From Actinomyces sp. (lineage in GTDB: Bacteria; Actinomycetota; Actinomycetes; Actinomycetales; Actinomycetaceae), in the NCBI RefSeq assembly GCF_030524025.1, contig NZ_JAUNHI010000009.1, positions 1 to 41,196 on the forward strand: a DNA stretch of 41,196 nucleotides, in the 5' to 3' direction. The notes beneath the pieces were generated by a model, which had not been told where the DNA came from, made no database searches, and was given only the letters and a program-made list of their open reading frames with translations. A program made the translations under genes and the position numbers. Position 1 is the first letter of the stretch. Each line of letters opens with the position of its first letter. Of this stretch, positions 17,932 through 26,072 are shown piece by piece.

Positions 17932-19107
17932 TCAGGTGAGCAGGGCGTCGACGAATGCCTCGGGGTCGAAGGGGGCCAGGTCGTCGGCCCCTTCGCCCAG
18001 GCCGACGAGCTTGACGGGCACGCCCAGTTCCTTCTGGACGGTCACGACGATCCCGCCCTTGGCCGTGCCGTCCATCTTGGTCAGCACGACACCGGTGATG
18101 CCCACGGCCTGGGAGAAGACCTGGGCCTGACGCATGCCGTTCTGGCCGGTGGTGGCATCCAGGACGAGGAGGACCTCCCCGACCGGGGCGATCTTCTCCA
18201 TGACCCGCTTGATCTTGCCCAGCTCGTCCATGAGGCCGGCCTTGTTCTGCAGGCGACCGGCGGTGTCGACCAGGACGACGTCCTGTCCCCCGGCGGCGGC
18301 CGCCTTGGCGGCGTCGTAGGCCACGGAGGCGGGGTCGGCCCCCTCCTTGTCCGAGCGCACGACCTCCACGCCCACGCGCTCGCCCCAGGTGGTCAGCTGC
18401 TCGGCGGCGGCAGCTCGGAAGGTGTCGGCCGCGCCCATGACGACGGTGCGGTCCTGGGCGACCAGGACCCGGGCGAGCTTGCCGCAGGTGGTCGTCTTGC
18501 CGGTGCCGTTGACGCCGACCATGAGTACGGCGGCGGCAGGGGCTCCGTCGGCCTGGGCGTCCCAGCCGGAGGAGGGCTCTGGCCGCTCCAGGACGAGGGA
18601 GCGGTCCATCGAGGGGTCGACCAGGGTCAGCAGCTCGGAGCGCAGGACGGCGCGCACGGCGGCGGGGTCGGAGGTGTCGAGGACCTTGGCCTGCGTGCGC
18701 AGCTCGTCCATGAGACCGGTGGTGATTTCCAGCCCCAGGTCCGAGGTGAGCAGGGTGTCCTCGATCTCCTCCCAGTCGGCCTCGGAGAGGTCGCCGCGAG
18801 AGAGGACCGACAGAACGGCCTTGCCGAAGCCGCCCGAGCCCGCCAGGCGGGCGCGCAGGCGCTGCATGCGCCCGGGGATGGACTCGGGCCGTTCCAGGGT
18901 GGCGACGGCGGTGGGCTCGGCAGCCGCGTCCAGCGGAGCCTCCTGCGGCTCCTCGGCCGGGGGCACCACGTCCTGGGGCTCTGTCGGCTCGTGGGCGGTG
19001 AGGTCGGAGGGCAGCTCGCCTCCCCGGCGCCGGCCGGCGAGGAACCAGATCCCGCCGATGACGGCCAGGACGACGAGGACGGCAAGGACAATGAGGAAGG
19101 GCTCCAT
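17932..19107 (-). CDS. ftsY: signal recognition particle receptor FtsY
   Basis: A 391-residue SRP receptor GTPase. A single N-terminal membrane helix (residues ~3-24, MEPFLIVLAVLVVLAVIGGI) followed by an RRRGG stop-transfer and a ~45-residue acidic/Pro linker is the membrane-attachment form seen in many actinobacteria. The NG domain follows: N domain ~85-165, P-loop GVNGTGKTTT (198-207), DTFRAAAAEQL, DTAGRLQNK, TKMDGTAKGG and a GLGEGADDLAPFDPEAFVDALL end. The ATG at 19107 is chosen because the membrane helix starts there; the open frame upstream is Arg/Pro-rich non-coding sequence. The partner Ffh is encoded on the same strand at 12276-13931. Confidence 0.97.
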   Translation of the reverse strand: MEPFLIVLAVLVVLAVIGGIWFLAGRRRGGELPSDLTAHEPTEPQDVVPPAEEPQEAPLDAAAEPTAVATLERPESIPGRMQRLRARLAGSGGFGKAVLSVLSRGDLSEADWEEIEDTLLTSDLGLEITTGLMDELRTQAKVLDTSDPAAVRAVLRSELLTLVDPSMDRSLVLERPEPSSGWDAQADGAPAAAVLMVGVNGTGKTTTCGKLARVLVAQDRTVVMGAADTFRAAAAEQLTTWGERVGVEVVRSDKEGADPASVAYDAAKAAAAGGQDVVLVDTAGRLQNKAGLMDELGKIKRVMEKIAPVGEVLLVLDATTGQNGMRQAQVFSQAVGITGVVLTKMDGTAKGGIVVTVQKELGVPVKLVGLGEGADDLAPFDPEAFVDALLT

Positions 19108-19243
19108 GACGCCATCATGCCCGATCCACCCGGCACAGTCCCCCGGGTCGGCGGGCAGGGGCTGCCCACACGGCAGCCATGGCGGTGGCGCACTGGGGGC
19201 GCCAGGTGCACGCGGCGCGGGGCCGGCCGGGCCCCGGCGCCGG

Positions 19244-19666
19244 TCAGGAGTAGGCGGCGCCCGGCGCGCTCGGTGCCGGCTCGCCACCTGCGGGCCTGTT
19301 CGCCGGCGCCACCGGGCCGGCGACGGCCTGCGCCTTGGCCGCGCGGCTGCGGCGCACGGCTGCGGCCGTCGTCCCGGCGGTGTCGACGGCCTTGTCCATG
19401 GCCTTCTCCACGACATCGACCAGGCCGGAGAAGGAGTCGGTGCCGGTGTACACCTCAGACCCGTCCCGGGTCATCAGCTCCTCAAGGCTCGCGTCCTGGG
19501 ACACGACCTCGACGGGCTGGTCGGCCGCACTGTCGCGGGCGGCCTCCGACAAGCCGCGCAGGCCCGAGCGCCACGTGGACACCGGATAGCGCCTTGCGAC
19601 AAGCACAGCCAGCAGGGCGAGGGCAAGGAGGACCACAACGGCAAGAGGCAGAAGCATGGCACCCAT
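19244..19666 (-). CDS. small single-pass membrane protein, function unknown
   Basis: A 140-residue protein not assigned to a family. Residues ~4-24 (MLLPLAVVVLLALALLAVLVA) form one N-terminal membrane helix, followed by basic residues, so the rest is probably cytoplasmic. The middle is polar and mildly acidic (EVVSQDASLEELMTRDGSEVYTG). An Ala-rich helix with alternating charge (DVVEKAMDKAVDTAGTTAAAVRRSRAAKAQA) leads to a Pro/Gly/Ala tail. It lies between smc and ftsY on their strand and is preceded by an AT-rich stretch that probably holds its promoter. In-frame ATGs occur at 19666 and 19657. Its location suggests, but does not show, an envelope or secretion-related role. Confidence 0.65.
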   Translation of the reverse strand: MGAMLLPLAVVVLLALALLAVLVARRYPVSTWRSGLRGLSEAARDSAADQPVEVVSQDASLEELMTRDGSEVYTGTDSFSGLVDVVEKAMDKAVDTAGTTAAAVRRSRAAKAQAVAGPVAPANRPAGGEPAPSAPGAAYS

Positions 19667-19723
19667 GGCATGAGATTGTGCCCCTCATGTGGCTTGTAAA
19701 CGAGGCCTCGGAACGTCGTGTTG

Positions 19724-19768
19724 CACATATGTGAGCATATTTTTGCAAAAACGTCACGTACCGTTCAC
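19724..19768. promoter_or_regulatory. AT-rich island with CACATATGTG palindrome
   Basis: This is a markedly A+T-rich stretch in a ~70% GC window. It contains the perfect 10-bp palindrome CACATATGTG (19725-19734), a nearby second CATAT, and runs of T and A (ATTTTTGCAAAAAC). On the minus strand it lies 60-100 bases upstream of the small membrane protein and just after smc. Promoter plus operator is the simplest reading; no specific regulator is implied. Confidence 0.45.
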
Positions 19769-19804
19769 CTTCGCTCAATCGGTCCGGGGCCCGGAGCCGC
19801 CGAA

Positions 19805-22800
19805 TCACGGGGCCCCGGGGTCACCGTCGTGAGTACCGGGGTCCGGCGGTGACCCGGAGTGGACTGAGTCACGTCCGCGGGCCAGGCGCTGGCTCACCGC
19901 CTGGGTGACGCCGTCGCGCATGGTGATCCCGTAGAGGGCGTCGGCCACCTCCATCGTGCGCTTCTGGTGGGTGATGATGATGATCTGGCTCGAGCCGCGC
20001 AGCTCGGTGAAGATCTCCAGGAGACGTCCCAGGTTCGTGTCGTCCAGGGCCGCCTCGACCTCGTCCATGACGTAGAAGGGAGAGGGCCGGGCCTTGAAGA
20101 TCGCCACGAGCAGGGCGACGGCGGCCAGGGACCGCTCGCCCCCTGACAGCAGGGACAGGCGCTTGACCCTCTTGCCCGCGGGCCGGGCCTCGATCTCGAT
20201 GCCCGTGGTGAGCATCGAGGACGGGTCGGTCAGCACGAGCCTGCCCTCCCCGCCGGGGAAGAGCCGGTCGAAGACCTGTTCGAACTGTGCGGCGGTGTCG
20301 GCGAAGGCGCTGGTGAACACCTCCTGGACCCGCTGGTCGATCTCAGCGACGATCCGCATGAGGTCGGCCCGGGAGGCCTTGAGGTCGTTGAGCTGCTCGG
20401 CCAGGAACTGGTGACGCTGCTCGAGGGCGGCGTGCTCCTCGAGGGCTAGGGGGTTGACCTTGCCCAGGCGGGCCAGATCGCGGGTGGCCCGCGCCAGGCG
20501 CTTGTCCTGCTCGGCGCGCACGAAGGGGCGCCCCGCGCCTGCCCGCCCCGGAGCGGGCGCCTCCCCGGGGGCGTCGGGGTCGCCGTCGTCCTCGGCGTCG
20601 TCCTCCTCCACAGCGCCCACCTCCGGCACCGGCATATGCGGCCCGAACTCCTCGACGAGGGGCTCGATCTCCAGGCCGAGCTCGCTCATCGCGCGGTCGG
20701 CCAGGGCCGCCAGGCGCATGCGCTGCTCGGCGCGGGCGATCTCCTCGCGGTGGGCGGCGTCGGTCAGCTGGGCCAGGTCGGCCACGACCTCGTCGAGGGC
20801 GTCCCTGGACCGCTGGGTCTCGGTCATCGCCTCGGCCCGCTCGGCCTCGATCCGGGCCCGCTCGGCCTGGGCCTGGTCGACCCACGACCTGGCGGTCTGT
20901 GCCGCCTGCCGGGCCTGGTCGCGCACGTGGACGGCCGCCTCGAGCTGGGCCTGGCGGCGGCGCTGGGCCCGCTCGGCCTCGGCCCGCTGCTCGCGCTCAC
21001 GGCGCGCGGCGGCGTACAGGGAGCTCGACCGCCCCCTGGCCGAGCGCTCCCGCTCCTCGGCGGTGCGCAGGGTCAGGCGCGCCTCGGTCTCGGCGGCACG
21101 CTCCTGGCGGGCGGCCTCGACAGCGGCCTCCCGCTCGCCTCTGGCGGTCTCCAGCCCCTCCTCCAGACCGGGCCCGCCCTCCTCGGCCTGCTCGACCTCG
21201 GCAAGGGCGGTCGAGGCGGCGGCCAGCTCGGCGGTGCGCTGGGACAGCTCGGAGGCGGCCCGCTCCAGGACATGGCGGGCCCGGCCCAGCTCCTCCTGGG
21301 CCGCGTGGGCCGCCGAGGTCAGGCGCGCCCTGGCCTCGGCGACCTTGGCGGCCTCGGCGTCGGCGGCGCGCAGAGCCGCCAGTGCCTGCGACAAGGCCTG
21401 GCGGGCCTCGTCCTCCTCCGCGCGCGCCCGCTCCAGGGCCTGGTCGGCGGCCGTCTCGGCGCGAGCGGCGGCCTCGGCCTGGACGGCGGCCTCCTCATGG
21501 GCGGCCGCCAGTTCGAGCACCGAGGAGCCTGTCCGACCTGCCCCCGCGGCCCAGGCGGGGGCCAGGACATCGCCCTGCCGGGTGGCGACCACGGCACTGG
21601 GGTACTCCTGGCGGACCGCCCGGGCCGTCTCCAGGTCGGGAACGACCCAGGAGCCGGCGAGCAAGGAGGCCAGCACCGCACCAAGTCCCGGGTCCTCGGC
21701 CGAGACGAGGCAGGCGGCGGCCTGTGCGGCGGCGGGAGGCTCCTCGGGCTCCGCCCCTGCCCCGGGCAGGTGCCGTGCATCGGCGACCACCATGCGCAGG
21801 GCGCCCGCGTCTTGAGCGCGCACGTGCTCGAGGGCTGCCGCCGCCGCGGCGGCGTCCTCGACGACCACCGCGGCGGCCAGCTCGCCCAGGAGCGCGGCCA
21901 CGGCGTTCTCCCAGCCCCGTTCGATGGTGACCGACTCGGCCACGGGGCGACGCACCCCGGGCAGGCCCGCGCCGAGCAGCTCGGCGGTGGCATCCTGGGC
22001 GGCCAGGGACAGGGCGAGGGTGTCCCGGCGGGCCGCCCAGGTGGCGCGGTCGGAGGCGGCCTCGCGCCGGGCATCGGTGGCGGCCGAGACCTCCTGGCGG
22101 GCGCGGGCCAGTGCGACCGTGGCCGCCTCGTGCGCGGCCGCGGCAAGCTCCGGCCCGCCGGAGCGGTCGGGGCTGTCGTGACTGCTGGGATGCTCGGTGC
22201 GTTCGGGGTCCTCAGCGGGCGGGCCGTCCTCCTCCAGGGCGCTGCGGGCCCGGTCGGCGCGCTCCTGGGCCGCGGCGAGGTTGGCGCGCGCCTGGTCGAT
22301 GGCCGCCTGTGCCGCCTCGTGGCGCGATCGGGCCGAGGCCAGGCGCCCACCGACGCGGGCGAGGGTCTCGCGGTGCTCGGCCTGGCGCCGAAGCAGGGCG
22401 GCGACGGCGGCCTCGGCGGCCGCCTCGGTCTCCTCGGCCCGGGCGCGGCGGCGCCCGGCGTCCCCCAGGGCGCTGCGGGCCTGCTCAATGGCCTCGGCCA
22501 GCTCGGCCTCCTGGGCCGCGGCGGCCGCGGCGCGCCGCTCCAGCTCCTCAGGGTCAGTGCCCTGGCTCGCAGCCGGGGCTGAGGTCAGGCCCCGGACCCG
22601 CTCGGCGGCGACCTCGGCCAGCGCCGCCAGTGACTGTGCCGCCGCGGTCAGCTCCTCCCAGGTGCCAGTGGCGGTGGCCAGGCGCTGGGCGCTGGTCGTC
22701 TGCGCGGTGGCGAGCTCGGCCAGGCGCGCCCGGGCGAGGCGCTCGGCCTCCTCGAGCTCGGCGCGCCGCCTGGCCAGGGCGGCCTTGTCCTCGTCGCCGG

Positions 22801-23527
22801 CCTCGAGCAGCGACAGGGTCTGGACGACGTCGTCGGCCAGGATACGGGCGGTGGCGTCGCGCACCTCGATCTGGATGGTGCGGGCGCGCCGCGCCACGGC
22901 CGCCTGGCGGGCCAGGGGTCCGAGCTGGCGGCGCAGCTCGGTGGTCAGATCGGTCAGGCGGGCCAGGTCGGCGGCCATGGAGTCGAGCTTGCGCAGGGCC
23001 CGCTCCTTGCGGCGCCGGTGCTTGAGGACCCCGGCGGCCTCTTCGATGAAGCCCCGACGCTCCTCGGGGGTGGCGGTCAGGACCTCGTCGAGACGGCCCT
23101 GCCCCACGACGACGTGCATCTGGCGGCCCAGCCCGGTGTCGCTGAGGAGCTCCTGGACGTCGAGCAGCCGGCAGGGCGAGCCGTTGATCCGGTACTCGGA
23201 GCCGCCGCCGCGGAACAGGGTGCGGCTGATCGTCACCTCCGTGTAGTCGATGGGCAGGGCGCCGTCGGCGTTGTCGATGGTCAGCGAGACCTCCGCCCTT
23301 CCCAGGGCGGGGCGGGATCCGGCCCCGGCGAAGATGACGTCGGCCATCGAGCCGCCGCGCAGGTTCTTGGCTCCCTGCTCCCCCATGACCCAGGTCAGGG
23401 CATCGACCACGTTGGACTTCCCCGAGCCGTTGGGGCCCACCACCGCGGTGATCCCCGGCTCGAGGCGGAGGGTCGTCGACGAGGCGAAGGACTTGAATCC
23501 CTTGATCGTCAACGTCTTGAGGTGCAC
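19805..23527 (-). CDS. smc: chromosome segregation ATPase SMC
   Basis: A 1240-residue SMC subunit of the ScpAB condensin that compacts and segregates the chromosome. The N-terminus HLKTLTIKGFKSFA and Walker A GPNGSGKS (31-38) form one half of the head. A long Ala/Glu/Arg-rich coiled coil flanks a hinge (around LLGAGLPGVRRPVAESVTIE and following). The C-terminal half of the head has LSGGERSLAAVALLVAIF and FYVMDEVEAALDD. Both coiled-coil arms contain Pro/Asp/Glu-rich insertions. GTG at 23527 gives the canonical N-terminus; a GTG seven codons earlier is possible, but a TATCGT six bases before 23527 suggests a leaderless start there. Confidence 0.97.
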   Translation of the reverse strand: MHLKTLTIKGFKSFASSTTLRLEPGITAVVGPNGSGKSNVVDALTWVMGEQGAKNLRGGSMADVIFAGAGSRPALGRAEVSLTIDNADGALPIDYTEVTISRTLFRGGGSEYRINGSPCRLLDVQELLSDTGLGRQMHVVVGQGRLDEVLTATPEERRGFIEEAAGVLKHRRRKERALRKLDSMAADLARLTDLTTELRRQLGPLARQAAVARRARTIQIEVRDATARILADDVVQTLSLLEAGDEDKAALARRRAELEEAERLARARLAELATAQTTSAQRLATATGTWEELTAAAQSLAALAEVAAERVRGLTSAPAASQGTDPEELERRAAAAAAQEAELAEAIEQARSALGDAGRRRARAEETEAAAEAAVAALLRRQAEHRETLARVGGRLASARSRHEAAQAAIDQARANLAAAQERADRARSALEEDGPPAEDPERTEHPSSHDSPDRSGGPELAAAAHEAATVALARARQEVSAATDARREAASDRATWAARRDTLALSLAAQDATAELLGAGLPGVRRPVAESVTIERGWENAVAALLGELAAAVVVEDAAAAAAALEHVRAQDAGALRMVVADARHLPGAGAEPEEPPAAAQAAACLVSAEDPGLGAVLASLLAGSWVVPDLETARAVRQEYPSAVVATRQGDVLAPAWAAGAGRTGSSVLELAAAHEEAAVQAEAAARAETAADQALERARAEEDEARQALSQALAALRAADAEAAKVAEARARLTSAAHAAQEELGRARHVLERAASELSQRTAELAAASTALAEVEQAEEGGPGLEEGLETARGEREAAVEAARQERAAETEARLTLRTAEERERSARGRSSSLYAAARREREQRAEAERAQRRRQAQLEAAVHVRDQARQAAQTARSWVDQAQAERARIEAERAEAMTETQRSRDALDEVVADLAQLTDAAHREEIARAEQRMRLAALADRAMSELGLEIEPLVEEFGPHMPVPEVGAVEEDDAEDDGDPDAPGEAPAPGRAGAGRPFVRAEQDKRLARATRDLARLGKVNPLALEEHAALEQRHQFLAEQLNDLKASRADLMRIVAEIDQRVQEVFTSAFADTAAQFEQVFDRLFPGGEGRLVLTDPSSMLTTGIEIEARPAGKRVKRLSLLSGGERSLAAVALLVAIFKARPSPFYVMDEVEAALDDTNLGRLLEIFTELRGSSQIIIITHQKRTMEVADALYGITMRDGVTQAVSQRLARGRDSVHSGSPPDPGTHDGDPGAP

Positions 23528-23533
23528 GCCTGC

Positions 23534-23539
23534 ACGATA
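23534..23539 (-). promoter_or_regulatory. possible -10 element of a leaderless smc transcript
   Basis: TATCGT on the minus strand, six bases before the GTG at 23527, matches TANNNT at the -7 to -12 spacing expected when transcription starts on the start codon. No Shine-Dalgarno is visible. The same hexamer and spacing precede the esterase gene. Confidence 0.45.
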
Positions 23540-23635
23540 CCGGTGCACGCCGGGACACCCGGGGAGGTCCCGTTCCGGGCTCGGCGCGCCACCGTGCCCA
23601 GCGCACCGGCCCGGGCCCGGCCCGGGCCGGTGCGC

Positions 23636-24910
23636 TCAGGCCTCCAGGCCGGTGCGAGCGAAGATCTCGAGGGTGAGGCGGCGCCACAGCTGGGAGGACA
23701 CCGATCCGGCGTTGAGGTCCAGGACGTGGTCGGCGAAGGGCACGACGACCGTCTCGTGCTCGACCCCGGCGGCCTCCAGGGCGGCGTCGAGCTCGCGGGA
23801 GCCGACCACCGGGACGACGTGGTCCTGCTCGCCGTGCACGACGAGCACCGGCGGCATCCGCCGCCCCAGGCCCATGCGGCCGATCTGCTCGATCTTGGCC
23901 ACCGGGTTGATCTCGGCGTAGCGCTCGGGGAGCTCGGCCGGGGTGCCGCCGGTGTAGCGCTGGGCGCGCAGCCGCACGTAGGGGGCGATGACGAGGTCGG
24001 GGTTGTCGTGGAAGACGACGGGGTCAGCGATCGGGTAGGTCAGCGAGACGGCGTCGACCGGTGGGACCTCGCCCCCGCAGCTCGAGCGCACCGTCCCCAG
24101 CACCTGGCGCGCGGCGGTCTCCAGGGCCAGGTGCCCGCCGGCGGAGTCCCCCACGAGGGCCAGGCGATTGACGTCACCGCCGTACTGCACGGCATGGGCA
24201 CCCACCCAGGCCAGGCCGCAGCCCACCCTGGTCTCGGCCAGCTCCCAGGTCTGGAGGGACGGGGTCGACAGGGGGTAGTCCAGTGCGATGGCCAGGTAGC
24301 CCTGCTCGGCGAACCAGTCGGCCTGACCGCGCGTCATCGGGTTGAGGTGGTCGCCGGTCATCCAGCCTCCTCCGTGCAGGAGGACGACGACCGGGGCTCC
24401 CGCGGAGGTCGCGCGCGGCTCGCCGGTGCCGGGGTCCCGCGGCAGCCAGATGCCGGCCTCGAGGCTCTGGTCGGTGGCGCTGTCGTCTAAGAAGGTCTCG
24501 ACGACGTCGGGGGCCGAGCCCACCTGGCCGATCCCCGTCAGGGCCAGGGCGTCCAGACTGACGCCGCGGGCCGAGGCGAAGTGGATCTGGACCGCCCCCA
24601 CACCGCCCACGGCGAGCAGGCTCAGGGCCAGGAGGACGACGGCGGCGGCGCGCGCCCGGCCGGGCCGGCGGCGCAGGGCCACGGCGGCCAGGACCGTCGC
24701 CACCGCCAGCAGCGCCAGGGCGTCGAGACCCCACGTGCCGAGCATGAGGGAGTAGGACAGGCCCGGCACGGGCACGAACATCGCCAGGGCGCAGGCGGCG
24801 CACAGCAGCGCCCCGCCGAACAGCAGCGCGGAGAACCAGGACGAGCGGCGCCGCCTCGTGCGCGGCGGGTTGTCGTCGAGGGATTCTCGTCTGAGCAGGC
24901 GGGTCGGCAC
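23636..24910 (-). CDS. membrane-anchored alpha/beta-hydrolase (HSL-like esterase)
   Basis: A 424-residue enzyme if begun at the GTG at 24910. Three hydrophobic helices fill the first ~115 residues, so the catalytic domain is probably outside the membrane. The hydrolase domain has the oxyanion motif HGGGWMTG, nucleophile serine in GDSAGGHLA, catalytic aspartate in GEQDHVVPV and histidine in PFADHVLD, the pattern of hormone-sensitive lipase/BD-FAE-type esterases. An ATG at 24955 would add 15 basic residues. The GTG is preferred because TATCGT lies six bases ahead of it. It stands alone between smc and a divergent ABC operon. The substrate is unknown; short-chain or lipid esters are plausible. 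Confidence 0.88.
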   Translation of the reverse strand: MPTRLLRRESLDDNPPRTRRRRSSWFSALLFGGALLCAACALAMFVPVPGLSYSLMLGTWGLDALALLAVATVLAAVALRRRPGRARAAAVVLLALSLLAVGGVGAVQIHFASARGVSLDALALTGIGQVGSAPDVVETFLDDSATDQSLEAGIWLPRDPGTGEPRATSAGAPVVVLLHGGGWMTGDHLNPMTRGQADWFAEQGYLAIALDYPLSTPSLQTWELAETRVGCGLAWVGAHAVQYGGDVNRLALVGDSAGGHLALETAARQVLGTVRSSCGGEVPPVDAVSLTYPIADPVVFHDNPDLVIAPYVRLRAQRYTGGTPAELPERYAEINPVAKIEQIGRMGLGRRMPPVLVVHGEQDHVVPVVGSRELDAALEAAGVEHETVVVPFADHVLDLNAGSVSSQLWRRLTLEIFARTGLEA

Positions 24911-24916
24911 GGCGTC

Positions 24917-24922
24917 ACGATA
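24917..24922 (-). promoter_or_regulatory. possible -10 element of a leaderless esterase transcript
   Basis: TATCGT on the minus strand, six bases before the GTG at 24910 and with no Shine-Dalgarno in between. It repeats the arrangement seen at smc. Confidence 0.42.
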
Positions 24923-25139
24923 CAAGCGCTGGCACCGGGGGCGCCCATGGGGCATGGTCCCCGGGGAGGACCGGGACGATGCGGTCCTCCTCCCCAGGCA
25001 GGAGGATCACCGCCGTCACCGACGTAGCATTTCCCTGGGACGCACGCCACCTTGCCTCCTGAGGCCGGTCGACCCGGCACCACGAGGGCCGGCGTCCCCC
25101 CCGGCGGAACTGGCCGCCGGGGACACCCCGGGAGTGCCC

Positions 25140-26072
25140 ATGCTTGAGATCAGCCACCTGTCCAAACGATTCGGGAGGCTCCAGGCTCTCGACGACTTCT
25201 CCACCCACCTGGGCGACGGCGAGCTCGTCGGGTTCGTCGGCGCCAACGGTGCCGGCAAGTCCACGACGATGCGCATCATCATGGGTGTGCTCGACACCGA
25301 CGAGGGTGCCGTCAGCTGGAACGGCTCGCCGGTGGACGCCGCGCTGCGCCGCCGGATCGGTTACATGCCCGAGGAGCGCGGCCTCTACCCCAAGATGAGG
25401 GTCGCCGAGCAGCTGACCTACCTGGCCCGGCTCCACGGCGTGGAGGCCTCGGCGGCCCGACGGGCGACCGAGGAGTGGACCGAGCGCCTGGGCCTGGCCG
25501 AGCGGCGCGCCGACGAGGTGCAGAAGCTCTCCCTGGGCAACCAGCAGCGCGTCCAGCTGGCGGCCGCGCTCGTGTCCGGTCCCGAGCTGCTCATCCTTGA
25601 TGAGCCCTTCTCGGGCCTGGACCCCGTGGCCGTGGAGGTGATGAGCCAGGTGCTGCGCGAGCGCGCCGAGGCGGGGGTGCCCACCCTCTTCTCCTCCCAC
25701 CAGCTCGACGTCGTCGAGCGCCTGTGCGACCGTGTTGTCATCATCCGCGCGGGCCGACTCGTGGCCGACGGCACGGTCACCGAGCTGCGTGCCGGTGCCA
25801 CGGCCCGCTGGCGGGCCGTGGTCGAGACCGGGGCCACCGACGAAGAGGTCGGCGCCGCGGTCGAGGACCTGCCCGCGGCGGCCTGGGGGCGTGCGGAGTC
25901 CGGCCGCCTGAGCATTGGCTGCGAAGGGACTGACGAGCAGCCCCTGCTGCGGGCGGCCCAGGCTCTGGGGATGCTGCGCGAGATCGGCCCCGTCCACCGT
26001 CCATTGACCGAGATCTTCAGGGAGACGCTGGCCGCGCCGGCCTCCGACGAGCACGAGGAGGCCCGGCCATGA
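25140..26072 (+). CDS. ABC transporter ATP-binding protein (NatA-like)
   Basis: A 310-residue ATPase of an ABC-2 exporter. Walker A is GANGAGKST at ~37-45. RIGYMPEERGLYPKMRV is the Q-loop region characteristic of the NatA/YhaQ group. The signature is degenerate (LSLGNQQRVQLAAAL), followed by Walker B LLILDEPFSGLDPVAVE and H-loop FSSHQLDVVERL. A C-terminal DUF4162-like domain with an ...REIGPVHRPLTEIF end is also typical of that group. The ATG at 25140 has GGGAG five bases upstream; the longer open frame is not coding. ATGA overlap couples it to the permease. The family exports Na+ or unidentified compounds. Confidence 0.94.
   Translation: MLEISHLSKRFGRLQALDDFSTHLGDGELVGFVGANGAGKSTTMRIIMGVLDTDEGAVSWNGSPVDAALRRRIGYMPEERGLYPKMRVAEQLTYLARLHGVEASAARRATEEWTERLGLAERRADEVQKLSLGNQQRVQLAAALVSGPELLILDEPFSGLDPVAVEVMSQVLRERAEAGVPTLFSSHQLDVVERLCDRVVIIRAGRLVADGTVTELRAGATARWRAVVETGATDEEVGAAVEDLPAAAWGRAESGRLSIGCEGTDEQPLLRAAQALGMLREIGPVHRPLTEIFRETLAAPASDEHEEARP

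Noticed and set aside
20636-22582. 648-codon plus-strand frame inside smc
   Set aside because: It is antisense to the SMC coiled coil; its Leu/Gly repeats mirror Ala/Glu/Arg codons on the other strand.
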